From contig CAJNOP010000178.1 of NCBI GenBank assembly GCA_905250075.1, positions 1 to 64,000 on the forward strand: a DNA stretch of 64,000 nt. The letters run 5' to 3'. The DNA is from Rotaria sp. Silwood1 (lineage: Eukaryota; Rotifera; Eurotatoria; Philodinida; Philodinidae). This document shows positions 1-11,171 of the stretch, one piece after another; positions within the stretch are counted from its first letter, which is position 1, and each line of letters starts with the position of its first letter. Made by a program: the position numbers and the translations under genes. The notes beneath the pieces were generated by a model. The model did not search any database. It was not told where the DNA came from and worked only from the letters and a program-made list of their open reading frames with translations.

Positions 1-244
1 TTTTCTCTACTCAACAATAAATTAATGGAAATAAAAAATATTCATTCGTGAGCAGCATATCAAGTTCTATTACAATATAAAAATAAAGGAGAAAAAATCC
101 ACTCGAGTTTTGTATTATACACACTTTATTTATATCTATTGTTTTAGTCAGTAAAAGAAAAATCTAAAATTTCTGACAATTATTATATTCAACTAAACAA
201 AACGTCGCTTTATTTATACGAAACTTCTCAATTGAAAGTACATT

Positions 245-2200
245 ATGGATTTTGATGAAATATTTTCTCTTCTTCGAATAATTTTATTCGCAATCATTAC
301 TCTCATTGCTGTCATTTATTTGGTTCCGATTATATTTATTCGTCGTTTTCATCGTCCTGATATGATGCTCACATTTAATATATGTTCGGTTACTATGTGT
401 TGTGCCCTCTTCTGGACTGTTTTTTACACAATACTGAAATTGAATGCTATACTTATTTATCAATTTATGTTTACTTCATGCACATTTGTATTTATTTTAG
501 CAACGTTAATAACTTTTCAAGTTCCTTTTAGTTTTGTTACAGCTTCAATTAATCGTTTTTGTTCTGTAGCATATTACAATAGGAACTTATTTAAAACAAA
601 ACGATGGGTATTCATCTGTATTTTATGTCAATGGATATGGGGTGCCCTTTTGACAATACCAGTTCTTTTTAGCATTGAACCGGTAAGCTTTTTTTCTTTA
701 ATAATAAAAGCTTTAGATAACTTAACATTGAAGTGGATTTTATTTTTTATTGATTGATGTATGTTTTGATAGAGCTTGACCAGCTAAATTAGTTATGCAT
801 CCTTACATTTTATCTCAATTAGATGAGGATTATAGTATAAGTTTATAAAGGCACTTTGATAAATCTGCCTAGTGTTTGTGACCGAAGATAAGACCAAATG
901 TGTTTTCATGTTTGAATAAGATGACTTCGGCACACAAAAGTACTCATTTAGGAGTTAAAAGATCAAACATGACCTTTTTGTATTACAGTGTCCTATACTC
1001 TGAAAATTCAGTGGGAAAGTAAAATAAACAGCATATTGAGAATTAGCATGAAAATCTACATCGGAACACATACATTGAAGTGAATTCTGCGTCAATGGAA
1101 AAATCGATTTCATGGTAGTCACAGGCTCAATTTTAGAAGAAAGCTACTGAATGGTAATAGTCAATTTTCTTTGGAAAGTGATTTCGCTCAAATATATGTG
1201 ACCTAATGCAGTTTTGTATGCTAATATTGAATATGCTATTTATTTCGTTTGTCAACTGAGTTTTCATAATGTTCAAACTGTAATAAGCAAGGTCGTTTTT
1301 GATTCTTCTTTTAGTAAAACAAGCAAATGCAATCTAAAAAAATATATGGCAATTTCTGTACATTGAAAACAGCTAATCGAAGTGAGATAAGATGGTTGGT
1401 CTGATTCTCTGACACTGAAAACTAGATAGGTTTACAAAAGTATCCCTATCTATATTCATAGTGATTTTCCTCATTATTTATTTCAATTATAAAAAAAATG
1501 GCATTTTTCTATTCAATTTTTGATAATGAATTAGTAAAGAAAACCATGCTAAAAGAGTTAAGAAAAAAATTTAGTTTCATTATATCTTCAGTCCTATCAG
1601 TTTTTCAAGCTTTTTTTCGATGAAGACATAACACCTAGTGTAAATAAAAATTATATAGTCGTAGCAGCTGTTGAAGCTCTATCAATCCATATCTAAAACA
1701 ATGAAAAATTAAACTATGAGTTATGTACATCTCACATTTCATTGTTTTCTACTTTTTTATTTAAATAGAATTGTGCTAGTTCACAATGGGTCGAAATATA
1801 TAAGTTGATAGTTATTGTAATAGTTCCATCAATCGTTTTTCTGATTATTAACATTCTGATATACGGTACTGTTCGTTCATCATCTCATCGCATTCAACCA
1901 TCTGCATTGCCGACAACGGAAAACCGTCTTAATCATATTCGGCAACAAAGAATTAGTCGACGTGATGTTTATCTAGTTCGACATATGATTATTATGTTTT
2001 TAATCTTTGTAAGAGGATGGTCTCCATTGTATATACTTTCTGTAGTCCAAAATCCGGTTTTAAATAATTCAAATCTATCTGCATATTTTACTGTATGGTG
2101 TCAATTGACTATATTATGTGACATTATCGATCTTTATTGGTACAATCGTTTAGTGAGAAATTATCTAAAAACGATTTTTTGTCGATGTTTCCTATGGTAG
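245..2200 (+). CDS. Divergent rhodopsin-family 7TM receptor, two coding exons
   Basis: Predicted plasma-membrane G-protein-coupled receptor of 289 aa. Exon 1 is 245-682 (donor GTAAGC), exon 2 is 1769-2200 (acceptor AATAG), and they join in phase 0. Exon 1 gives a short N-terminus and about four hydrophobic segments; exon 2 gives the rest, with a basic third intracellular loop (RQQRISRRDVYLVRH) and a short tail ending FCRCFLW. The E/DRY position after TM3 reads NRF, and the TM7 NPxxY region is degenerate (DLYWYN). This matches the short orphan receptors abundant in rotifers. The ligand cannot be told; FMRFamide-like receptors are the nearest type by general look. The 1.09 kb intron is unusually long for this window and holds no recognisable gene. 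The start is the first ATG before TM1. Confidence 0.75.
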
Positions 2201-3864
2201 AAGTAAATATTTATGAATTTTTATCTGAAGTTATCACTGATCGATGAAAGGCTAATTTACAAACACCATTTACGTAATAATCCTTCTCATGCCATTCTTT
2301 TCACAAGACAAGGCTTTACAGCAGTTATAATCATAACTTTGTGTTGAGTGTTATTACAGATATTTATCTCATCATTCTATCAATAATGATGAACAGATTT
2401 CGTCAAGAGTGTGTGGCTATGGCTGTTGATGCGGAAAATGACTAGAGTCACACCCACACCCTCGTCCACAAATACCCATAACCACAACCTACACCCTATC
2501 GAATGGTGTAATCAAAGTTTAGAAAATGTTGTTTCTTCGTTGTAAAATTCGCTACACAAAATTGGGTCCAAAGGTGTCCAAATAATTTTTCTACATAGTG
2601 CATATGAATTAATATAGCATGTGAAGAGCAAAATGACACGCCGAAGGATTATAGAACGTTCATTTAATTCTATAATTTATTATCGTTTGACTAGATTTTT
2701 ATGTGACTATGAAAATATTATAATAAATTAAAACAAAATAGTAAAAATTAATTCAATATGATTAATATTCAAGATGGCACCTGTTTAATTGATGATTCGA
2801 GTAAAGAAAAGAAAACATATTCATTTCAATTTAATATATTTATGAGCATTGTGTTGAAAAAATAGTTAATTTATTACATTTATGACTTTTTTCCAAGCTT
2901 TTATGTTAATTTAAAAGTATTTGCAAGAATGAATACAGAAGCCAGTATAAATAAGACAAGTATGCAATTGATAATGAGTCTTCTATTATCACTGTTTCGA
3001 AAACGCAGGTCTGTCTTTATTCAATTGTATAACACTCATCAATTTGTTTACTAGACAAAGTGCCTTTGAAGATGTTCTACATGACTAACACGGAAATTAA
3101 AGTAAATAACAAAAAAAGTACCTGTGAGTACTGTTTTGACACTATAACTAACGTTTCAACAGTTCGAGTTTCAGTATATAAATAAACGAATTCAAGTAAT
3201 TGTCATAGGACATAAAATTTTAATAGACAACGTATTATTTTCAATTCATATCTATCTAATTGGTTAATGAGTTTTCGTAGAATCAGATTTTTTGTTAAGT
3301 AACATGCATAAGATTTTTGTGTAGTACTTCTTCATTTACATCAAAAGACAAAAAAAAAGAAAAGTAGTTTCATTAATTATTAACTATACATACAAGATAT
3401 TTATGAATAATTAATAAAATAAACGAATAGAATAGGATATGATATCAAATTACAAGAAAGTGTCGGTTAGATTTCATAGTTTTATTTTATCATAAAACAA
3501 AGAAAAATTATTTGTCGTACCCGGCATTATATTGTTTTTAATCAGTTTATTGGATATTAATAGACATCTATATTCTTTATTTTATTTTGTGGAAAAGACT
3601 ATAATGAAAGTAGGCAATGAGAAAAATACTAAAACGGAAAAGACGATTATGAGATAGAGCAGAATTAAACGAAGAGAAGAAGCAAATAAGTCTTCACTAT
3701 AAAAACTCTTCTAACTTTTCTATTTTTTTACGCTGCTCAAGTTTATATAATATAACATAACGCTTTCTTTCTCATCTCAGTTTAGAACAATTTTCTGTTT
3801 TGTAACTACTGTTTCTTTTTTAAACTAGTAGCTGCACAAGGTTTAATATTAATTATTTTATACA
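2201..3864. other. Intergenic, AT-rich; one degenerate GT/CA foldback
   Basis: No supported gene. Around 2409-2495 a degenerate GTGTGGCTATGG stretch is followed by CACACCCACACCCTCG, an eroded member of the GT-rich foldback family seen elsewhere in the window. The last few hundred bases are simple AT-rich sequence leading into the opsin gene. Confidence 0.6.
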
Positions 3865-5324
3865 ATGAATGTATCTATGTCTTTGTATAATAATATATCT
3901 TCATCTAAACAACTAGAACCATGTTATATTCTACGACCTCTTGGATATTATTTATTAGTTCTTTGGATTATTGGTACAAGTCTAAATGCTTACATATTAT
4001 ATGTATTTATACGATATAAAAATTTACGTCAATCATCAACGAATATATTCATTTGTGGTTTGATATTAGTAGATTTTTGTGGAGCTTTGTTCGAAATACC
4101 ATTATCAGCTATTGCACTCGTAGGATGCAGGTTGAAATTTTTATTTAAACATTTGTTTCTTTTTCATTCACTTTTTACTTCAGATGGATGTTTAGTTATG
4201 TTGGTTGTGTACTAGAAGCTATTATAGCTTATTTTGCTGGTTGTTCAAATATGTATATGTTGTGTTTAATTTCTATTGATAGGTATACAAGAAAATCTTT
4301 GATTATTTTAAATGAAAATAGAAGATTTGATTGTATTTAACAGATATTTTGTTGTGACAAGATTGTGTTCAACGTCAGTTATATTGGTTAAACATGCTTA
4401 TATAACTGTTTTATGTGGTTATTTATTAGCTTTATTTTGGACATTACTTCCGGTTATTGGATGGTCTAGCTATGATTATGAAGTCTCATTTCGATTTGCT
4501 TCTTTTTCTTTAGTAAATATAATCATGTACTTATAGGGTGTTGGAGCATCTTGTAGTGTAAAATGGGAAGAACGATCATTGAATGTAACTAGTTATAATC
4601 TAACTATTTTTATATTTGTTTACCTAATACCAGTTATTATTATTATTGTAACGAATATAAGTGCTTTTCATGTAGTAAGTAAATCTTTTATTAATTTGAA
4701 AATAAAAATAAAGAGAATATATAAAATGTTTTTTAGATTCGTAAACGTCGACGTCGCACAGGTCTAAATTTAGGTGAATCTCATGCTCATCGTCAATATT
4801 TAATTGAACGTCGTATAACGTACACTGTTATTTTCATCATTGGTAATAGTAGTAGAGATTTGAACAAAAAGAAAAGAATTGAATTGAATATGTTTTTTTG
4901 CTACTCTTAAGGTGGTTATCTTCTTGCTTGGACTCCATATTCAATAATGAGTTTTATTCGTGCCTTTATTGATGCTGAGTATTTTTCGCCTATTCTCGGA
5001 ACAATACCAGCGATTTTTGCTAAAACAAGTCTTGTGTAAGTTTCTTTTGTTTTTCTTTACGGAGAAAATAGTTTTTATTTCGTTATTTAGGTGGAATCCT
5101 TTAATATATGTTATACGTAACGGAAATATTCGTCATTATCTTCCATTCTGTAGAAATTATCGTTTTAAAGAAACAAGTACATACATATTCCTTTCATCCT
5201 TTCTTGTATCATAAAAATTCATTAATTTATAGATAGAATTTCTGATCAAATACGTTACTCAACTTATTCATTTTCTACAGATCAATTACTATTAACTTCA
5301 ATACCAAGTTCTCGTCGAAATTAA
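3865..5324 (+). CDS. Opsin, peropsin/RGR-like, eight exons
   Basis: Retinal-binding 7TM photoreceptor or photoisomerase, 349 aa. Coding exons are 3865-4130, 4184-4282, 4344-4482, 4537-4674, 4737-4842, 4912-5035, 5091-5176 and 5233-5324; introns are 52-69 bp and phases agree throughout. Diagnostic features: a DRY triplet formed across an exon junction, the ECL2 region PVIGWSSYDYEGVGASCS, WTPYS in TM6, and TM7 AIFAKTSLVWNPLIYV. The TM7 lysine is the Schiff-base residue and NPLIY matches NPxxY. The ECL2 and TM7 motifs resemble peropsin and RGR (group 4 opsins) more than r-opsins or ciliary opsins. Whether it signals through a G protein or works as a photoisomerase cannot be told. Intron 3 has a non-consensus donor (GTCTCA). 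Confidence 0.85.
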
Positions 5325-6400
5325 TTTTATAAAAAGAAAAATTTTGTTTTAATTGATATTTCGTAAATAAAATGACGCGAACTAAAGAAAGCTAATATCG
5401 ACATCAAAATATATGACAAGTGACTATTTTGTCAATAAATGTTGATAGAAACAAGATAGAGGTCTGCGGCTTTCAGCACGGGAAAGGAAATTATTTTCTT
5501 CATAAAAGTAAGTCAAAATCTGATCGATCATTAATTGATCAATCAGGTGAACGATATGGTCGACGTTTTGTAAACAGTATTGTGAAAATTTTCACCATTG
5601 GGCTCTGACTTCAAATTCAATCATTAGGTAGAAAAAAATATTCTCTTTCGATCTACAACAAGGTCGAGCTCTCTAGTTTGTTTCGTTCAGAAGTTATTTT
5701 CGTTTTTCTGAGACCTCCAAAATCAACCAAACGAGCTGTAACCAAGGCAGAATGTGTTAGGATAGGGATAATCGACCAAGTTGAGTCGAGTGGTAACCTT
5801 TGTTCTTATATTGAAAGCTATCTGAAGCTATTATATTAGTGTTTTCGAACATGCTGTGTGTGGGTGTGGCGTGTGAGTGTGATTGAAGGGAGGATTTAAC
5901 TCACACTCACACCCTTCATCCTGGTCTATTTTATACAGAGTGTGGGTGAGGGTGCTGATAAAAAGAAGACCCACACCCACCCATACCTTAATTGTCTTTA
6001 ATTTATTTCTCGTGCATGGCTCAATTCTTATCTCCTTCAAGATACATATTGAATTTCATCAAAAAATAAATATAATCCATATCAGTTGAATACTATCCCT
6101 CCTTCCAATATTTTTAACTTTCGATATTCTCAGCTTTCTACATTTTTACATTCGGCATCTTTCCAATTTTTTTTAACACATATACTGTTCGACATTTTAA
6201 CTTTTCGACCGAACTTCAGATACCCCTATCTTCCCATTGTTAAATTCATGTTTTTCTTTCAATTTCTGCAATCGAAGCTCAAGTACGTAAAAGATACTAA
6301 TCTCTCTATTGAAGAAAACAATTAATACTTTCATTTAATTGTATTACTGCATATCCGGGCTTATCATTGAAACTCATTGTCATCGGAAAAATGGATGCGA
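5325..6400. other. Intergenic repeats
   Basis: No supported gene. 5420-5830 is weakly similar to 43470-43760 (shared TTGATC[AG]ATCAG[AG]TGA, TGAGACCTC and TTGAGTCGAGTGG-like blocks), suggesting a dispersed old repeat. 5855-5990 is a GT-rich foldback: GTGTGGGTGTGGCGTGTGAG, then CTCACACTCACACCC, then a second GTGTGGGTG / CCCACACCCACC pair. Confidence 0.5.
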
Positions 6401-6720
6401 ACCGGGGTGTGGGTGTGTGTGGCTGGTGTGTGTGACTGGTGTGGGTGCGGGTGTGGGCGTGTAGTGGGCGTGGATGTGGGTTGGTGTGGGTGTGTGTGGC
6501 TGGTGTGGGTGCGGGTGTGGGCGTGGGTGTGGGTGGGTGTGGGTGTGTGTGGCTGGTGTGGGTGTGGGTGTGTGGTGGGCGTGGATGTGGGTGGGTGTGG
6601 GTGTGTGGGTGGCTGTGGATGTGTGTGGTGGGTGTGGATGTGGGTGGGTGTGGGGTGTGGGTGGAAGCGTGGGTGTGGGTGTGACTTCGGTTAGAAACAA
6701 ACTAAAATTCACACCCACAA
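6401..6720 (+). repeat. GT-rich telomere-like degenerate tandem array
   Basis: About 290 bp of irregular GTGTGG / GTGGGT / GTGGGC units with longer higher-order units (GTGGGTGTGTGTGGCTGGTG recurs), closed by a short complementary ACACCCACAACC at about 6709-6722. The G-rich strand is the + strand. TGTGGG is the telomeric hexamer I recall reported for bdelloids (Adineta), so this may be an interstitial telomeric tract. The open frames across it on both strands are a by-product of low complexity. Confidence 0.8.
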
Positions 6721-6722
6721 CC

Positions 6723-8049
6723 TTAAAGACCGATAATTTTTCCACTTTGTGGCATAGAATTCAAGTATAGTGTGGACTTTTAAATCAGATGCTTTCTAGA
6801 AATAAAAAAAAAGTTCGTTACTAAAAACAATAACAGAATCTAAAATTAGAAATAATATGATGCTCAGAATAAAATACTAGTTGATAAAAGTTGCGATGGA
6901 ACTGCACAGGATACACGATGAAGTAATTTATGAAGCAAAGATAAATCACATTTTTGATCTGTTACTTCGTTACCTCTCCTAATTTCAGGCTATACTTCAC
7001 TTTCTCATTAACTAATAAGATAATTGTATGAAAGTGAAAAACGCTACTGAATGACACTTCAACGAGACAAGTAAATTACATCATTACTTCAGTGCTGTAT
7101 GATTTTACTAGGATTCGTAGACAACACTGGAATAATAGAAATAATAATATCTTGCAGGGTGTGGGTGGGATTGTATGCCTACCATACTCTTAGACCTACA
7201 CCGACATCCACATCCACCTACACCCACAGCCCACCCACATCCACACCCACCTACACTCACTATTACCTATTGCATTTGCATTCACTTACGAGTAGGAATC
7301 CATTGAAGTTGTTTGGCAAATAAGTAAAAGAGCAGCAAATAGTATAACGGCCATCAGTTTTGAATTTGTGTGTTTGTTTAGTGTTCCGTTAGATAGTGGT
7401 TGGCAGACAATTCTCTACTTTTCCTTTGCTGTTCCATCTTCTCCGGTTTTTTGCATTTTGGCTTAGTCTTGTCTTCTGTAGCAGACATAGAAATTATATT
7501 GAGGAGATGGAAAGAAATCACACAAGAAGTGAAAGCAAATGGGGTGTAGATTGGGTATTGGCGTGGATGGTGTGGGTGTGAATCATTTACGCACGCATCG
7601 ACATCTACATCCACATTGACACCCACACCCCTCAAGATGTGTTTTTGAGACTATAGTATGACGTGATATTGTGCAATACTGTCAACTCTTTTCTTCGTTC
7701 TTCTATCGCATCGGCATGAAATCTACGACAAAGCTTAAAATTTCTCGTTTCTTTGATTCATCTATTGCTCAATCATGCTGTTTGTATTGAAATTTTCCAA
7801 GTGTTCTTTATTACAGGTGTATTGATATGGTCAAAGAGATTTCTTTTCTCGTTTTAAGATTAATAACCTTTATTACGAAAACACGATTATGTATATAGGG
7901 AAAAAGAAAGGAAAAAGGAAGGTGGTTATTTCTTGGTCTATTCTCACCTTACAGTAGGATATACTTGGAAAAAAACAGTTGAAGAAAGATAGATCAAATA
8001 ACAAGAAAAGAAGAGAAGTAAAGTACAAAGAAAGGAAAAGAACATGAAC
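6723..8049. repeat. Intergenic region with two GT/CA foldbacks
   Basis: No supported gene. Foldback at 7156-7260: GGGTGTGGGTGGGATTG followed by a run of CACCTACACCC / CCACATCCACACCCACC. Foldback at 7545-7632: GGCGTGGATGGTGTGGGTGTG followed by CATCCACATTGACACCCACACCC. Both have the layout of 5855-5990, with G-rich and C-rich arms around a short spacer. Confidence 0.6.
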
Positions 8050-8057
8050 GATAGAGT

Positions 8058-10766
8058 CAGGGCTGCCAAATCCAAATTTCAAAAACTAGGAGTTTTTTGC
8101 GAAAAATCAGGAGTTTACCACGGGATTTTTACTGAAAAATCAGGAGAAAAATCAGGAGAAAAATCAGGAGATGTTTATTGAAATCAGGAAATGAATTCGT
8201 GGTCTTCTCTTAAAGAAAACTGAAGTTTTCGTTCATCTAATCACTCGTTATGTCCTTTGATGACAAAATTTCCTCTAAATGATATATATTTTTAAAAAAC
8301 ATAATTATGTGGAATTTATTTTACTACTCATTTCACAGTGGTTTATCAAAATATACCGACAAAATAGAAAATGAAGTTTAATTAGACATCAATATGTAAC
8401 TAAACAAAATGGGCATACATGAACAATAATTTATCAGCTATATCGTTCATGCCACTTTTGTAACATGACCATGAACGAAGGGGTCGCAAGTCCTGAGTAT
8501 GCTCGAGCCTACTCTACGTCGGACAGCTAAAGGCTTAGGTAGGCTCGTGGATGGAATAAATGAAGGCTTAGATAGCGTCTATTCGTAGATGATGGAATCA
8601 CACGGCTTGAGTAGACTAAAGCCTATCTTAGATTCAGATTCTATAGACTATGATACGCTCAAATAATTGTTTTCTACTACGTCAAATTGATAGGTTTGTG
8701 CAGTACATAAAAAATTTGTACAGACGTCAAGATTTTTTTGTCGCTATCGGCAAAAAATAGTAACATTTATTGAAACAGACCTAGAAACTGTTTTTGAGAA
8801 AACTTTTAGTTGTGTATGGATAAATGTCAAATCTTAGGTCAGCCATGATTTAAAGTGGGGTTCTTTCGTTAAAAGTGACGAAGTACTGCATAAAAAACCT
8901 GAATCATATCAGGTAGTATCTGCCAAAGACTTTCATCATTTTTAGCAACTAAGTTTACATTACCCGATCATTAGTGTTATGAGAACAACTTTTCTCGATT
9001 ATTCTTTCTGTTCTCAGAAAAAATTTGTTGTTCTCGCCAGTATATTCTCTTTCTCGGAAAAAACTTGTGATCTTGTTCTTACACTGTCTTTCTCAGAAAA
9101 AAATTGTTATTCTTGTTCTTACACTCTCATTCCCAGAAAAAATTTATTTTCACTTCCGTAAGCAGAAGCGTAAACCAATTCATAGATCGGTGGTGTGTAA
9201 GTGTGATTTTATTATTTTTTTCTTTCAGTAGCGACTGAAAATACTCAACTTTTTTAGTCAGTCGGCGGAGGCGAGTGAATTTGTTGGACGATTCTTTTAA
9301 GATTTTCTTATTTCCGAGAAATTATCGGATGGAAATAGAGAAAACGGTACTTCTTCAGAATACGCACACCCCTTCATTCACACTCATTGTCGTGCCAGCC
9401 AATGTGTGCATAGGGTGTGTGCATTCTGAAGAAGAACTGAGAAAACAATGGTAGAGAACACACTGATAAAAAACCTAAACAGAAACATCGTTGAAGAGTG
9501 ATCTCAGGCGTCGAAAAATCTTCAAAACTGTTAATTTTTTTCCCACCGACAGCGGTGACTCAGCTCGTTGATTTACACTTCTAATCATAAGACTTCAGGA
9601 ATTCATATTCTTGTTTTAGTTTTAGATTGTAAGATAACCGTGACACGACTTCAAATTAAAAATATAATTATGATTGGAGCTACAGTAGATTAGTTACGTA
9701 AAAATAGAAAGCTGTTACATACATGTATCTGAATATGTATGCAAATACGAGAAAACATGCGAGAACACCAATACTTAATAGAGTTCCCATTGCCATAAGA
9801 AATGGAGCGAGAAAACGACGAGTATAGAAAAATATTCATGCAGAACAGAATCTTTTCAACACAGTAAAAACATTCATAATGTAATATCGTTTTTGTGGAC
9901 ACTGTTGCTCAGACATTATTTCGTTTTTTAGTACAGCAGATAGAAAACAATTCTTGTGAGAGTTGAAAGTCAATGAAGATAATCATCGACATGTTTTCTT
10001 AAATGCACGTTTTTGACGCATAAGTTGCAAATGCTTTTCTTATCCCTATCAGCATCATACATTACAAAATACGAGTTTGAAATGAGAAACGCTAATTTTG
10101 TTTCATCAAGATGACATCAAAAAAATTGGCTTACTCCATATTTTTAATTTTCTGGTGCGAATCCTGTAAAAAATTGTTGAGCCTACCCTAGATCCAAAAC
10201 ATTTCGTCATCTATGAACATGGCCATATTTTTCTGAAGACTGAATTTGTTTCAATAGGTCTGAATTATTTAAAGGATAATTATAGAACTTTGTACAACTG
10301 AGATGATTATTCATTTAGTTCCTAACTATGCACCAATAAGATTGTACTTCAAATCGTTTCTATTATCAGCCCACAAAAATTTCATGTGGCTGAAGGTCAA
10401 TTCACAAACAGCATTCTAGATTGATATAGAAAAAGCGAACTAAACTAGTTTTTGTCCATGAGGTACATTTTAACCGTCAAGAAGATAAGCTCACAAATAA
10501 ACGCATGTTATCAGGCATAACAAGCAGAAACGACGTGTTTTCTTATTGTCTATTGCATCTATGAAATAGTGTGATAGCTCTCTTTTTCTTTGTCTTATTG
10601 ATTCAAAATATCACTACAATTAAACGTGACGAAATCCTTTAAAAAACCAGGAGAAATCAGGAGAAAATCATAAAAACCAGCTCCTGAATTCAGGAGATTT
10701 TTTCACCAGGAGAAAAGTCTAAAAATCAGGAGTCTCCTGGCCAAATCAGGAGATTTGGCAGCCCTG
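8058..10766. mobile_element. Non-autonomous hAT-like DNA transposon, 2.7 kb
   Basis: Bounded by 15-bp identical terminal inverted repeats, CAGGGCTGCCAAATC at 8058 and its complement ending at 10766. Flanks carry an 8-bp near-duplication: GATAGAGT at 8050-8057 and GATAGAAT at 10767-10774. TIRs starting CAGGG and an 8-bp target duplication are hAT hallmarks. Just inside both ends are multiple ATCAGGAG copies (8107-8170 and about 10650-10755), all in the same orientation. No transposase frame is visible, so it would depend on a transposase elsewhere. It contains an internal hairpin at 9350-9436. Confidence 0.75.
9350..9436. repeat. Hairpin inside the hAT-like element
   Basis: Inverted repeat: CTTCTTCAGAATACGCACACCC at the left and GGGTGTGTGCATTCTGAAGAAG at the right, with CA/GT-rich sequence in between. 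It resembles the GT foldbacks elsewhere but with an extra unique arm. Confidence 0.7.
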
Positions 10767-11171
10767 GATAGAATAGAAGGAAAATACCATATGTCAGAAT
10801 ATGTACGACATCTAGCGAACTAATATCTTATTTGTTCGCTTACATTCTTGCTTCTGCATTTTTTTCCAGTTTCTTTGGGTATTTCCCACTTTATGAACCT
10901 ATATATGAACAACGTTTGAAAATAAAGATTCACTGTTCATTGAAGCAATCGTCCTGTAAGAGTTTTCATTCTAAAAAGCAAAAACAAGTGGCTGCACAAC
11001 GGTTTGTAAAAAAAAAACTTACTTTTCATTTCTCTTTAATGGTAACATGACACCAGAGGATAGATTTCATTCCCTATTTTCTTCAATATTGAATCAGCAA
11101 AATTTTTCTGTTTTTATATTCTAGATATAAAAGGTATAACTAATCTTATAATTTGTGACAATCTTTGGGAA

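Noticed and set aside
6377..6770. Four overlapping open frames on both strands (80-120 aa, Gly/Val/Cys/Trp- or His/Pro/Thr-rich)
   Set aside because: They exist only because the GT-rich array lacks stop codons in several frames.
8979..9231. Two overlapping Phe/Ser-rich frames
   Set aside because: Caused by a short TTCTC[AG]GAAAAAA tandem-like repeat inside the hAT-like element; no start context or homology.
10832..11050. 72-aa frame just right of the hAT-like element
   Set aside because: No homology, no conserved context and AT-rich composition.
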